Assembly (NCBI RefSeq): GCF_047200635.1
Contig: NZ_JBJZOI010000004.1
Span: forward strand, 186,001-250,000
Length of the DNA stretch: 64,000 bases
DNA from: Saccharopolyspora_C sp047200635
GTDB lineage: Bacteria; Actinomycetota; Actinomycetes; Mycobacteriales; Pseudonocardiaceae
Reading direction: 5' to 3'
The translations under genes were made by a program, and so were the position numbers. Every line of letters starts with the position of its first letter. The first letter of the stretch is position 1. Shown piece by piece: positions 24,657 to 33,776 of this stretch. The notes beneath the pieces were generated by a model. That model worked only from the letters and a program-made list of their open reading frames with translations. It was not told where the DNA came from and ran no database searches.

Positions 24657-25618
24657 GATCGTCTCTCCACGAGTCGGCAACCGCGCGTGCGCCTAGAACT
24701 ATGGTCGGGTGGGCACGGACTGTAAACGCTCCATTCCGGTCGGTGTGGCCGAGTGTGATCGGCGACGCGACGAACGGCACCGATCGAGCGCCGGAACACC
24801 GGAGCGGACCCCGCGGCGGGGGAGGCGAACGATCACGGGGGCACAGTCTTCCAGCGGGCGGCCCGCGGGATCCGACGGGCCGCGGCGCGGCGGCGGCCGG
24901 GTAGCGGATGCGGGACGCGCGGGCGCGCCGCCCGCTCGGCGCCCCAGCGCGCCGGATGCGATGCACCCCCAGGACAACGCATCCGGCGCGGTTCCGCCGT
25001 CGCGGCGGTTTCCTGACCCCCGGATCCGGTGGCGAGGACGCGCGACCCGGCTCGGGCGCGCGGCGACCAGTCGCGCGTCCCGGCGGGGCCGGAGTTCCGC
25101 GACTGAGTTGATTCCCGCTGGTGAGCAGCTTAATTTGCGGCGGCTGCCGAGGACAAGGGGATCACCGACCGCCGACGGCCCGCGCACCCCCTGGCTCGGC
25201 GGGCGCGTCGTCGTTCCCGGCTGCGGCGCCGCGGCGCGCCCCGGCCCGGCCGCTGCGCGACCAGCTCGGCCGCGGCCGCCCGGAACCGGTCGGTGACCTG
25301 CGCGAGCGCGGCATCGCGGTCACCAGATCAGCGAGCGCGGAGCCCGGTCGCGGACCGGGCTCGCCGTCGCCGTGCCGCGCAGCCGGCTCGCTTCGGTCTC
25401 GGAGCTCTCGGTGGGCCAGCTCACCGACCAGCGGCGGTTCCTCGGACCGCGGTCGCCCGAGCCCCACCGGGAGCGGGGCGTCCGATGGCGGCGCGCGCCG
25501 CTCGGCGCAACCACCAGGTTCGCCCCGCCCAGCACCTCCAGCGGCTCGCTGCCGCCGGGACAGCGTCCCAGGCCGAGATCGTCGGCGGTCTCGCAGTCCT
25601 GCTCGGGATCACCACCGG
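24657..25618. other. 962-bp region with no recognised gene
   Basis: The first 150 bases are less GC-rich and hold the promoter of the NACHT gene on the minus strand. The remainder has several overlapping open frames of arginine/proline-rich composition, none resembling a protein I know. It may contain decayed genes, but I cannot identify a parent family. Confidence 0.4.
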
Positions 25619-26350
25619 CTACCCGACCTGCTGCGAGGACCGCGCGGGCGGGCGTGGACCGGAGGGCGGCGCTGAGCCCGGCGCGGGCTCAGCGCCGTCC
25701 TGCGTCCCGGGCCGGTGGTGCGGGAACCGCGTGCCGTGCGCCCATTCGACGAGCGGTTCGGCGACCACGCGGAAGTCCAGGCCCGCCGGGCTGAGGGAGT
25801 AGGCGGGAGCCGCGCCGCGAGCCCGGCTGACCAGGCCGCGCCGTTCGAGCTCGCCGAGCCGCTGGGAGAGCGTGACCTGGCTGATCCCGACCTCGCGGGC
25901 CAGCTCGTTGAAGCCGTGCGGTCCGGTCAGCAGCACGCAGACCACGTGGATGGCCCACTTCTCCTGGAACAGCCCGAGCGGGCCCGCGGTCCCGGGGGGA
26001 TCGGTGCCCAGCCGGTGCCGATCGGCCCACGCGAGCAGCTCGGCGAGCACGGGCAGCAGTCCCGAGCCGCGCTCGGTCAGCGAGTAACGGGTGCGCGGCG
26101 GTGCCCCGTCGAGGACCTCGCGGCGCACGAGTCCCGCGTCCGCCAGCTCGGAGAGGCGTTGCTTGAGCGTGCTCGGTCCCGGGCCCCGGACCACCCGGCG
26201 CAGGTCGTTGAAACCGCTCGGCCCCGCGCCCAGCGCGTGCACGACGTGCCACGACCAGCGGCTGTTGAGCGCGCCGACCGCGGCGACGAACGTCTCGTCG
26301 TAGCGGAGCTCCCCTGTGCTTCCGGGCACGATCCCATGATACGACGCCAC
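25619..26350 (-). CDS. tandem HxlR-type helix-turn-helix transcriptional regulator
   Basis: About 243 aa with two HxlR-like winged-helix units in one chain. Unit 1 (about 18-115) has LNSRWSWHVVHALGAGPSGF, TLKQRLSELADAGLVRRE and RYSLTERG; unit 2 (about 125-215) has QEKWAIHVVCVLLTGPHGF, TLSQRLGELERRGLVSRA and AYSLSPAGL. HxlR proteins normally dimerise, so this fusion likely mimics a dimer. The cysteine present in redox- and formaldehyde-sensing HxlR members is not conserved at the unit starts. Start uncertain: GTG at 26350 (GGAAAGG 12 nt upstream) or GTG at 26329. The target is unknown. Confidence 0.75.
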   Translation of the reverse strand: MASYHGIVPGSTGELRYDETFVAAVGALNSRWSWHVVHALGAGPSGFNDLRRVVRGPGPSTLKQRLSELADAGLVRREVLDGAPPRTRYSLTERGSGLLPVLAELLAWADRHRLGTDPPGTAGPLGLFQEKWAIHVVCVLLTGPHGFNELAREVGISQVTLSQRLGELERRGLVSRARGAAPAYSLSPAGLDFRVVAEPLVEWAHGTRFPHHRPGTQDGAEPAPGSAPPSGPRPPARSSQQVG

Positions 26351-26560
26351 GATCGTGCGATTGCCTTTCCAGATCAGGTCCTGTTTTCTTAGTGGTGTCG
26401 AGCCGAGATCGCCGATGTCGCTCGACCTGCTGTGCAGCGGTGGGTCCCGCTTGGAGGGAAGTCCCCTTCGCGCCCCGCTGCTCCTGCGGAACCCGACCGG
26501 CAACACCGGAATCGACCGGTGGTCCCGATTTTTCCGACTCCGTCCTCAGTGGAGGCGACC

Positions 26561-26770
26561 ATGTGCACCGTCTTCGTCGAAGTTCACGTCCGCACCGGCT
26601 CGATGACTTCTTACCTGGTGCGCCCCGAATCGATCGCGCGCCACCGCCGTGATCACCGGATCGGGTCTGGGCGGATCACCCTGCTGTGCGGGCGGTGGGA
26701 GCCCCCACCGGCCGTCCGCAGGGGAGTTACCGGATCGCCGCCACCCGGGATCCGAGCTGCACCGACTCGT
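26561..26770 (+). pseudogene. small Cys-containing ORF, apparently frameshifted
   Basis: An ATG at 26561 sits 7 nt after GGAGG. The first 45 codons have about 80% G/C at third positions and read MCTVFVEVHVRTGSM and on to RITLLCGR. At about 26690 the high-GC3 signal jumps to the next frame (VGAPTGRPQGSYRIAATRDP, then SCTDSS). This resembles short actinobacterial proteins with a CG...C..C metal-binding-like pattern, with the last cysteine missing. Whether it is expressed is unknown. Confidence 0.35.
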
Positions 26771-26854
26771 CCCGTCGCGGACGGGGCGAGGGCGCGTGCG
26801 CCCAGCGAACGGGTTCCGGTTTCTTCGGGGGCGTCGGCGTGGTGCGCTCCTGGG

Positions 26855-27946
26855 TCACCGCCACCCGGCGCAGCGCGCCGCGAAGTCCGCCACCAACTCT
26901 GGCTGGACCGAACGCAGGTCGGCGGCGGCACCCCAGGTCGTGTCCGCGAGATCGGCCGGCCCCGCTTCGCGGTCGGCCAGCGCGAGCATCTGAGCGAACC
27001 TGGTGGCGATCGCGTGGTGCCCGGTCAGGCCCGTGATCCACTTGGTGTGCGCGTGCCGCGAGTACAGGCCGACCACCTGCGGTCCGGTGCCGTCCGCTCG
27101 TTCCGCGAGCGCCGCGAGCTGGGTCAGCCCGGAATCGGTTCCCACGACCAGTTCTGCGGAGGCGAACAGATCCAGGCAGGCGAGCGTTCCGGGCTCGCGG
27201 TGGAGGTCGGCGGGCAGACCGTCGAAGGCGCCCGGCGCGGTGGCGCTGCGCGTGGTGACCACGCTGAACCGCCACGGCGCGTCGATCCCGGCCACCAGCT
27301 CGGCTGCCACGGCGGCGAAATCGGCGAGTTGGAACTCCAGGTTCCGCGGCCAGCCGGGTACGGCCACGAACACCACGTGCCACCGGTCGGCCGTCCGGCG
27401 CGAGGTGAACCGGGGGAGCGGTGCCGCGTCAGCTGTCAACCGGGTGCCCAGGCTCTGCTCCACGGCGAGGTAGTGCCGCATCGGCAGTGCCGCGTGCACC
27501 TCGACCTCGTCGGACCCCAGCTGATCCAGCCAGGTCTGGGGTTCGTCCGGGTCGACGCGGAAGCGGACCGGCGAGCGCGTGGCCGTCCGGACGACGTGCG
27601 GTCCCCAGGTGTGCTTGGCCGACTCGACCGGAATCCCGCACCGCCGGAGGAGGTCGGCCTCCGGGCCGCTGTAGTGCATCGGCAGCTCCGGGGTGACCTC
27701 CCGCAGCGCGGTCACCGCGGACAGGCCCAGCAGCAGCTCGGCGAGGCCGCGCTGGCCCAGGTCAACGATCCAGCCGCGCGACCGCACCAGCTCCGCGCAG
27801 CCAGGCTCGGGACGGCCGCCGGCGCTGCGGCGGTACGGCAGGACGCGACCGAACGGAGCCTGCTCCACCGGTACTCGCATCCGGCCTCCGCGGTGGCACC
27901 GAACGTCCTCGACGTGCCAGTGGATCAGGTCTTGCTGGATCGTCAC
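26855..27946 (-). CDS. glycosyltransferase family 9 (heptosyltransferase)-like protein
   Basis: 363 aa. The C-terminal half looks like the nucleotide-sugar-binding part of GT-B enzymes of the GT9 type: LACLDLFASAELVVGTDSGL followed by TQLAALAERA, and GPQVVGLYSRHAHTKWITG. The N-terminal half (MTIQQDLIHWHVEDVR) is less conserved. GT9 enzymes add heptose or related sugars; this host has no lipopolysaccharide, so the acceptor is unknown. The GTG start has a strong GGAGGTGATC upstream. It is divergent from the HTH/TPR regulator at 28203, suggesting local control by that protein. The family assignment is tentative. Confidence 0.55.
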   Translation of the reverse strand: MTIQQDLIHWHVEDVRCHRGGRMRVPVEQAPFGRVLPYRRSAGGRPEPGCAELVRSRGWIVDLGQRGLAELLLGLSAVTALREVTPELPMHYSGPEADLLRRCGIPVESAKHTWGPHVVRTATRSPVRFRVDPDEPQTWLDQLGSDEVEVHAALPMRHYLAVEQSLGTRLTADAAPLPRFTSRRTADRWHVVFVAVPGWPRNLEFQLADFAAVAAELVAGIDAPWRFSVVTTRSATAPGAFDGLPADLHREPGTLACLDLFASAELVVGTDSGLTQLAALAERADGTGPQVVGLYSRHAHTKWITGLTGHHAIATRFAQMLALADREAGPADLADTTWGAAADLRSVQPELVADFAARCAGWR

Positions 27947-28202
27947 GAGAGATCACCTCCAAGGCTCAGGGCGTCCCCGACGCGCGGCTTGGCTCCGCTC
28001 CGCGGGTCTCGAACCCTCGGCGGATCGCGCTCTCGCGGGAATCTTGAGGGGGTCAGTGTGCGACGGGTGAGCGCGACGTGGTGACGACGATCGCCCGCGC
28101 GGGTGCGACATGTGCCTGACGCCGGTGTGACGCACGGGCACCTTCAGGGCAGGTGCCCCGGCCAGGCGGTTCTGGTGAGGACGTCGACGCGGAGAGGGGC
28201 GC

Positions 28203-29549
28203 ATGGTGGCCGGAAAGCGTGGGCCCGACCGGACTCGGCTGGAACAGGTGCTGCGCCAGCGGCGCCGCACCGTCCAGGAGTTCTGCGTCGAGTTCCACGC
28301 CGCCGCACGTGAACTCGGCGAATCGGCGGTCATCTCGCATCGGCAGGTGAGCCGGTGGCTCGGCGGCCAGCTCGGTGGGCTCCCGCATCCGGCGACCTGC
28401 CGGGTCCTGGAGCGCATGTTCAGCACCTCGGCGGAGGAGCTGCTCGGCCCGCCGCGCCGGATCGAATCCGGCGTCGTCCGGCCAGTGCTGGCCGGGCTTC
28501 GCGTCCAAGGCGACGCGGACGTCTCGATCGAGGACGAGGTCGCCGCGGCGGCCGTCGAATCCGCGCGGTTCGCTCAGTTCGCCGAGCAGAGCAACGTGGG
28601 TCCTCACGTCCTGGAGCAGTTCCGCGCCGACGTGGGACGCATCGTCACCACCTACCCGAATCGGCCCGTGCACCCGCTGTTCGCCGAACTGCGCGTTCTC
28701 CGGGACCGGGTGTTCGCGCTGCTGGAAGGAAGGCAGCCTCCGGCGCGGTCGCGGGAGCTGTACCTCGTCGGCGGAGTGGTCTGCGGCGTGCTGGCCAACG
28801 CCTCCTTCGACCTCGGTTGGTTGGCCGCGGCCGAGACTCAGGCGCGCACGGCGTTCCTGTGCGCCGAGTTCGCGGGCTGCAACTCGCTGCGGTCCTGGAT
28901 CCGCGGCACCCAAAGTCTCATCGCCTACTGGGATGAACGCCCCCGGGACGCGGTGGAACTGGCTGCCCAGGGCTGGGCCTACGAACCGGAGAGCGGGACA
29001 CCACGGGTCCGGCTGGCCTCGATCGAAGCCCGCGCGCTCGCGCGGCTCGGCGATCGGCGGGCCACCGTGGACGCGCTGGGGCGGGCCGATCGGGCGCGGG
29101 CCGAGGTCCGGGGGGAGGACGATCCGGGCGGGCTGATGACCTTCCCGGTGGCCAAGCAGACCTTCTACAGCGCGAGCGCGTGGTTGTGGCTGGGTGACCG
29201 GGCGAACCTGCACCAGGCGGAGCGTGCCGCGACCGAGGCCGTGCGGCTGTACGACCAGGAGCCGTCGCAGCACCGCCGCCTCGGCGAGCTGAGCCTCGCC
29301 CGCCTGGACTTGGCGATGGCCCGGCTCGGCCGGGACGACCTCGAAGGCACTGCCGAACAGGTGCGCGCGGTGTTGGAGGTGGCCGAGCGTCGACGCACCG
29401 ACAGCGTGGTGCGTCGACTGCGCCAGCTCGTGCAGCTGCTCCAGCGCCCGCACCTGCGCACCACCGCGCTGGCGCTGGAGCTGCGCGAGCAGGTTTCGGC
29501 GTGCTGCGATGCCCCGTCACGACCCGAACTCGTGGCGGGAGCGAGCTGA
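28203..29549 (+). CDS. HTH transcriptional regulator with TPR-like C-terminal domain
   Basis: 448 aa. The N-terminus (about 8-80) is an XRE-like DNA-binding region (RTRLEQVLRQRRRTVQEFC, SHRQVSRWLGGQ, CRVLERMFSTSAEELLG). The rest is an all-helical repeat region of TPR type (LANASFDLGWLAAAETQART, GTQSLIAYWDERPRDAVELA, ARALARLGDRRATVDALGRA). Proteins of this build are common in streptomycetes and relatives as pathway-specific or developmental regulators. ATG at 28203 follows GGAGAGGGGC. It is divergent from the GT9-like gene, with a 256-bp shared upstream region. Confidence 0.75.
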   Translation: MVAGKRGPDRTRLEQVLRQRRRTVQEFCVEFHAAARELGESAVISHRQVSRWLGGQLGGLPHPATCRVLERMFSTSAEELLGPPRRIESGVVRPVLAGLRVQGDADVSIEDEVAAAAVESARFAQFAEQSNVGPHVLEQFRADVGRIVTTYPNRPVHPLFAELRVLRDRVFALLEGRQPPARSRELYLVGGVVCGVLANASFDLGWLAAAETQARTAFLCAEFAGCNSLRSWIRGTQSLIAYWDERPRDAVELAAQGWAYEPESGTPRVRLASIEARALARLGDRRATVDALGRADRARAEVRGEDDPGGLMTFPVAKQTFYSASAWLWLGDRANLHQAERAATEAVRLYDQEPSQHRRLGELSLARLDLAMARLGRDDLEGTAEQVRAVLEVAERRRTDSVVRRLRQLVQLLQRPHLRTTALALELREQVSACCDAPSRPELVAGAS

Positions 29550-30227
29550 GCGATGCCGGAATCACCGCGGCCGGACGGCGGCGCTCCGGGAGCGGGAGTC
29601 GTCGTCGTGCAGCGGCGTCCCCATCGCCGTACCCGGCTGATGTGCTGGTCGCTGGTCACGCGGCGAGCACAGCCGGGCGCCGGGCGGAGCTGACCGGACC
29701 GGAGGAGCCGGAGGAGGTGGTCGAAGCAAGTCGAGCTGGAGCACGGCGAGCGGGTACCGCCGGCGCACCCGCCCGGGGATCACCGTTCTCGGGGCGAGTC
29801 GATGACGGACTTCGGCTGTCGCGAGGCCGTCGCGGTGGCGACGCGATCGTCTCGGGGCGATGAACCGCCGACTGCCGCACCACGCGGGCTGCACTGGTGC
29901 CGGGCGCGATTGCGCGCACCGCACCTGCCTCTCCAGGAGCCGCTTCCCCGCCCACTTTCCCAGCCCCCACCTGTCCAGGGTGGTTCGGGCTTGGCGCTGG
30001 GGCCGACGTCACGGGTGATCGCGCGGGCGGCGGACTCGGTCGGCTTGTCCACGGAGCTGGCCGCGCTGGCCGGGTGGGAGCCGGGCGTGAGCTGGCAGCG
30101 CTGCCGACGTGCGCCCTCCCGGTGCTCCTGCGGAGCCCATGGGGCATCCGCGTCACCGGCGTTCGATCGGTGACGTGGGGCGGGCCACCGCGCCCCGAGT
30201 GCGTACGAGGGCAGCGGCGGGCCCGGA
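29550..30227. other. 678-bp region with no recognised gene
   Basis: Overlapping frames exist on both strands (for example 29802-30173 on the plus strand) but their composition is Arg/Pro/Ser-rich and no family is recognisable. There is no clear terminator hairpin for either flanking gene. Confidence 0.4.
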
Positions 30228-30752
30228 TCACTCGGGCTTGCGGTGACCGCCGCCCGCGTTGTTCAGTCCGGACAGCAGGCGCTGCATCACCTGCGGGTCC
30301 AGCTCGTCCGGCTCGTCGCCGAGCGCTTCCGCGGCGGGGGAGCGGCGCTTCTCGCGGCGCGGCAGCGGGACGGCCGAGGCGCTCATGCCGGAGGGCAGCG
30401 CGAGCTCGCACCAGCGGCGGTGGCCGCGAGCGCCGATGCGCTCGACTCCGGTGCGCATTCCCTCTAATTCGCGCAGCGGCGCGGGCGAGATGCCCACCGT
30501 TTCGTCCTCGACCTCGATGACCAGGCAATCGCCGCGCAATCGCAATCTGATCGTGAGGAAACCGGGGTTCTTCGGGTCCGCGGCCTGCACCGCGGCATCG
30601 ACCATCCGTTTGGTGGTCTGCGCGGCCCCGTCCGCCAGCGGCCGCAGCGACCACTCGCTGAGGGTGAAGCGCACGAAGATTTCGGTGCAGTTCAGCGCCG
30701 TGGGCAGGGCGATGAGTCGCAGGTCGTCGACCTGTGCGGTGTCGGCGTTCAC
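30228..30752 (-). CDS. ATPase-fold (HATPase_c) regulatory protein, anti-sigma-factor-like
   Basis: 174 aa. The pattern matches the small actinobacterial HATPase proteins related to anti-sigma kinases: ALNCTEIFVRFTLSEWSLRP, then a helix with TKRMVDAAVQA, LTIRLRLRGDCLVIEVED and a degenerate G-box region TGVERIGARGHRRWCELALP. A charged C-terminal tail of about 45 residues follows. Such proteins bind ATP and act on sigma factors or STAS antagonists; the strict N-box residues are not obvious, so kinase activity is doubtful. The GTG at 30752 follows GGAAGGAACCA. No partner anti-anti-sigma gene is adjacent. Confidence 0.65.
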   Translation of the reverse strand: MNADTAQVDDLRLIALPTALNCTEIFVRFTLSEWSLRPLADGAAQTTKRMVDAAVQAADPKNPGFLTIRLRLRGDCLVIEVEDETVGISPAPLRELEGMRTGVERIGARGHRRWCELALPSGMSASAVPLPRREKRRSPAAEALGDEPDELDPQVMQRLLSGLNNAGGGHRKPE

Positions 30753-31780
30753 CTGGTTCCTTCCTGTCGTGCTCCGGTGCGAGCCGCAGTCGTCACCCGG
30801 ACTCCGTATCTTGCCAACCTGGCTTCTGCCGTGCGTAGCAGGGTTGCCGCCGAGGGTGTCATGCCAGGCCGTCCGGGCAAAGCAGCGATTTTCCATCGGC
30901 CCCGTTCGTCTCGCGCCGACCGGAAGTCGGTGACGAGCCGCGAATCCGCTCTTCCCGGTTCGCCCGGGATGCCCGGTGGGTCCGGAGCGCGTGGCACGGT
31001 CCGCTCGGCGGACACAGTGGAAGGTGCGGTCGCCACCGGGAATCCGGCTGCTCCCGCTCCAGCGAGCTCCGACTGCCGCCGGAGCCTGGTTGGCGCTCGC
31101 GGAGACGACGAGCTACCGGGAGTCCTGCGGCGGGCGCTCGCGGTGCACGCGAGCATGGGCAGTGTCGGCGCAGCGCTCCGGGGAACGCCGCCGCGGCCCG
31201 CTCAGGTCAGGCCACCGCCTCCCGCCCCGAGGTGACCTCGTGGGTGCCACGAACGCGGTGGCGCGTCCCTCGCGGTTCGGCTTCCGCCGCGACGAGGTGC
31301 CGTTCCGCCCGGCTCAACGGCCGTCCCGCTGCCCGGCGCGGCCGCGGGACAGCGGCGCAGCACGACCTGGTCGTCGCCGAGCTCGGCGGACACCTGGAGG
31401 TGCCGTTCCCGGGCTCCTCGTGGCTGATCCGGGAAAGCGGTCGCGCACCGGTCTCGGGGGGACGTCCGATGATCGAGGGAGCACGAGCCCGCCCGGCGCG
31501 CGCCGGGCGGACGGGCGCTGGCGGTGCGCGGTGCGCGGGGTGGATCCGGCCGCGCACGGCCTGGGTCCGGAAGCTCCGAGCGGTGCCGAGGTCCGCTCCG
31601 GCGGTCCCCGTGACCACCACGTCGTCTGCCGGTGTCCCCACCGCCACGCTGCGGGCACCGGGAGGATGCTTCTTCCCGCGCTCCGTCCTGGCTGGACCGT
31701 TGACCGCGGACCGTCCGCTCCGGACACTGCATGAGGCGCACCGGCGGGGTGGGCGCGATGCGGAGGAGGTCCGGACGAGG
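30753..31780. other. 1028-bp region with no recognised gene
   Basis: Part of the ATPase-fold gene's promoter lies at its left end, where GC content is lower (about 30760-30950). The remaining sequence contains short frames on both strands without recognisable domains. Minus-strand fragments such as ADDVVVTGTAGADLGTARS near 31600 may belong to a decayed gene, but no parent family could be named. Confidence 0.4.
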
Positions 31781-32326
31781 ATGGAGTGGACTGGTGCGCG
31801 GCTCGCCGACCAGCCGGAGGCGCAGGTGCGGACGTGGATCGCCGCCTCGCCCGAGCAGGTCTGGCCGGTGGTCTCGGACATCGCGCTGCTGCCCGCGGCC
31901 AGCACCGAGCTGCGCTCCGTGCAGTGGCTCGACGGCGCCACCGGCCCGGCCGTCGGAGCCCGGTTCCTCGGTCACAACCGCAACGAGCTGCTCGGCGAGT
32001 GGACCACCACCTCGCACGTCGTGGAGTGCGCTCCGGGGCGCGCCTTCGCCTGGGCGGTGCAGGATCCGGCGAACCCCATCGCCACCTGGCGGTTCGCCCT
32101 CAGCCCTCGGGAGGGCGGGACCGAGCTGGCTTACCTGGTCAAGCTCGGCACCGCTCGTTCCGGGCTGAGCCGGGCGATCTCCCGGGCGCCGCAGCAGGAG
32201 CGGCAACTGGTGGCTCAGCGGCTGCGCGACCTGCAGCGGAACATGATCACCACGCTGGAGCAGCTCAAGCGGCGCGCGGAGTCCCGGGGCTCCCGGCACC
32301 TCGCCGACCGCCGCGGCGCGGAGTAG
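31781..32326 (+). CDS. SRPBCC (polyketide cyclase/dehydratase-like) family protein
   Basis: 181 aa. It shows the START/Bet v1-like layout: AQVRTWIAASPEQVWPVVSD at the N-terminus, then STELRSVQWLDG, GARFLGHNRNELLGEWTTTS, FAWAVQDPANPIATWRF and a long C-terminal helix. These proteins bind small hydrophobic ligands; many in actinomycetes have no known substrate. The ATG at 31781 has GGAGGAGG 11 nt upstream. It is convergent with the universal stress protein, with only 2 bp between stops, and not part of a biosynthetic operon. Confidence 0.75.
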   Translation: MEWTGARLADQPEAQVRTWIAASPEQVWPVVSDIALLPAASTELRSVQWLDGATGPAVGARFLGHNRNELLGEWTTTSHVVECAPGRAFAWAVQDPANPIATWRFALSPREGGTELAYLVKLGTARSGLSRAISRAPQQERQLVAQRLRDLQRNMITTLEQLKRRAESRGSRHLADRRGAE

Positions 32327-32328
32327 CG

Positions 32329-33156
32329 CTACCAGCTCGGCCCGACGTGATCTCCCACCACGGCCACCGGGCAGGGGGCCCGGTGCAGCGCGCCCAGCGC
32401 CACCGAGCCGAGCCGGGGGCCCCGTTGCGACCGGTGCCCGACGACCAGCAGCCGCGCCCCCTCGGCCTGCTCGCACAGCGCCTCGACCGGGTGCTGATCG
32501 GTGGCGATCCGCCGGACCCGCACCTCCGGGTAGTGCTCCTGCCACACCGTCAGCTGTGCGCCGATCCGCGACTCGGCTTCCTCCTGGATGCTCCTGCGCT
32601 GGGGGTCGCCGAGCACCGAGGGCAGGAAGTACGCCTCGGGCAGCGCCTGCACGACGAGGAGCTCGCGGTCCCGGCGATCCGCCGAGTCGAAGGCGAAGTG
32701 CAGCGCCGGGCGGCTCTCCGGCGAGAGGTCGAGCCCGACCACGACCGGCCCGGGACCGGCCGATCCGGTCCCGCGCACGACGACGGCCGGGCACCCGGCA
32801 CCGGAGGCCGCGGCGGCGCTGACCGAACCCAGCAGCACGTCGTGCACCGCGCCGTGCCCCCGGGAGCCGAGCACCAGCAGCGATGCCTCGCGGGAGCGGG
32901 CCACCAGCTCCCGCGCCGGGTCCCCGCGGATCGCGCGGGCGCGGACGTGCAGCTCCGGATCGGCGATGCGGCAATCGCCCGCGATGGCCCGCACCGACTC
33001 CTCCGCCTGCGATCGCCGGGATTCGGCCTCGTAGAACCGCACCAGTTGCAACGACGCTCGCAGGGACGCCGCCTCCGCGGCCGCCCACCCCGCCGCTCGA
33101 GACGCGGGTTCGGATCCGTCAACGGCGGCCAGCACCGTCCTCGCGGGCAGGAACAC
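32329..33156 (-). CDS. universal stress protein with two USP domains
   Basis: 275 aa made of two Usp domains. Domain 1 (about 5-135) begins TVLAAVDGSEPASRAAGWAA and has the ATP-binding motif GSRGHGAVHDVLLGSVS. Domain 2 (about 143-270) begins GPVVVGLDLSPESRPALHFA and ends VVGHRSQRGPRLGSVALGAL. Tandem Usp proteins of actinobacteria respond to hypoxia, redox or nutrient stress. The GTG at 33156 is preceded by AAAGGGGG. It lies 80 bp downstream of the zinc-ribbon gene in the same direction, so the two may be co-transcribed. Confidence 0.9.
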   Translation of the reverse strand: MFLPARTVLAAVDGSEPASRAAGWAAAEAASLRASLQLVRFYEAESRRSQAEESVRAIAGDCRIADPELHVRARAIRGDPARELVARSREASLLVLGSRGHGAVHDVLLGSVSAAAASGAGCPAVVVRGTGSAGPGPVVVGLDLSPESRPALHFAFDSADRRDRELLVVQALPEAYFLPSVLGDPQRRSIQEEAESRIGAQLTVWQEHYPEVRVRRIATDQHPVEALCEQAEGARLLVVGHRSQRGPRLGSVALGALHRAPCPVAVVGDHVGPSW

Positions 33157-33236
33157 GGCGGACCCCCTTTCGCGGGCCCGAGCGTCGCGCGGCGGGAGGC
33201 GCGAAGACCAGGGCACAACGACCGGGATCGCCCGGG

Positions 33237-33629
33237 TCAGCGCAGGCGTTCCAGTTCGGCGGCGACGGCGACCACCTCGGCGGCCATCTTGCGCAGCTCC
33301 TCGGGGCCGGCTCCGTCCTCGGCCGCGGTGCCGACGTCCTCGGCGGCGCAGCGCAGCTGGAACAACCGGTCCTGCAGGTCGGCGATCTCCGAGGCCGACA
33401 GCACCACGGCGTCCTCCGGCAGACCCGAGCGCTGCACCGCGCCGCGCCGCTCGTAGGCGCGCTGCCTGCAGGACTGGGTGCAGTACTGCCGCGGCCTGCC
33501 TTGCCGCCCGGCCGCGGCGAGCCGCCGTCCGCACCAGGCGCAGTGCCGATCGCCCCGGCGGCGAGCGGACCCGGCGCCACCTGAGGCGGTCTCGGCGATG
33601 GGCGGAGCGGTCTCGCGCGGGGTGTCCAC
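33237..33629 (-). CDS. small zinc-ribbon-like protein
   Basis: 130 aa. A CAWCGRRLAAAGRQGRPRQY segment followed by CTQSCRQRAYERR gives two CxxC/CxxxC pairs spaced as a zinc-binding site, then a predicted helical region (LSASEIADLQDRLFQLRCAA) and a final long helix. I recognise the pattern as a conserved actinobacterial protein of unknown function. The GTG at 33629 has no Shine-Dalgarno sequence, but TACGGT ends 8 nt upstream, as in leaderless transcripts. Confidence 0.7.
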   Translation of the reverse strand: MDTPRETAPPIAETASGGAGSARRRGDRHCAWCGRRLAAAGRQGRPRQYCTQSCRQRAYERRGAVQRSGLPEDAVVLSASEIADLQDRLFQLRCAAEDVGTAAEDGAGPEELRKMAAEVVAVAAELERLR

Positions 33630-33776
33630 GGTCGGCAACCGTAGTGCGACTCCGCGGCGAACATCGCGCAGCCACGCCGGTGCGGGTGCCGCCCGTCGCG
33701 CGGCGTCGGGCAGAGTGGTGCCGCGACCCCCGACCGTTCCCGCACCGCCGCGGATCGTGGAAGGAACCGAGCGCTC

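Noticed and set aside
30749..31156. minus-strand ORF ending in a GTGA overlap with the ATPase-fold gene
   Set aside because: The coupling geometry is attractive, but the last 37 codons use many A-ending codons and no domain is recognised.
29550..31780. possible extra genes around the ATPase-fold regulator
   Set aside because: Frames are short, overlapping and of shadow-like composition; no homologous motif could be named.
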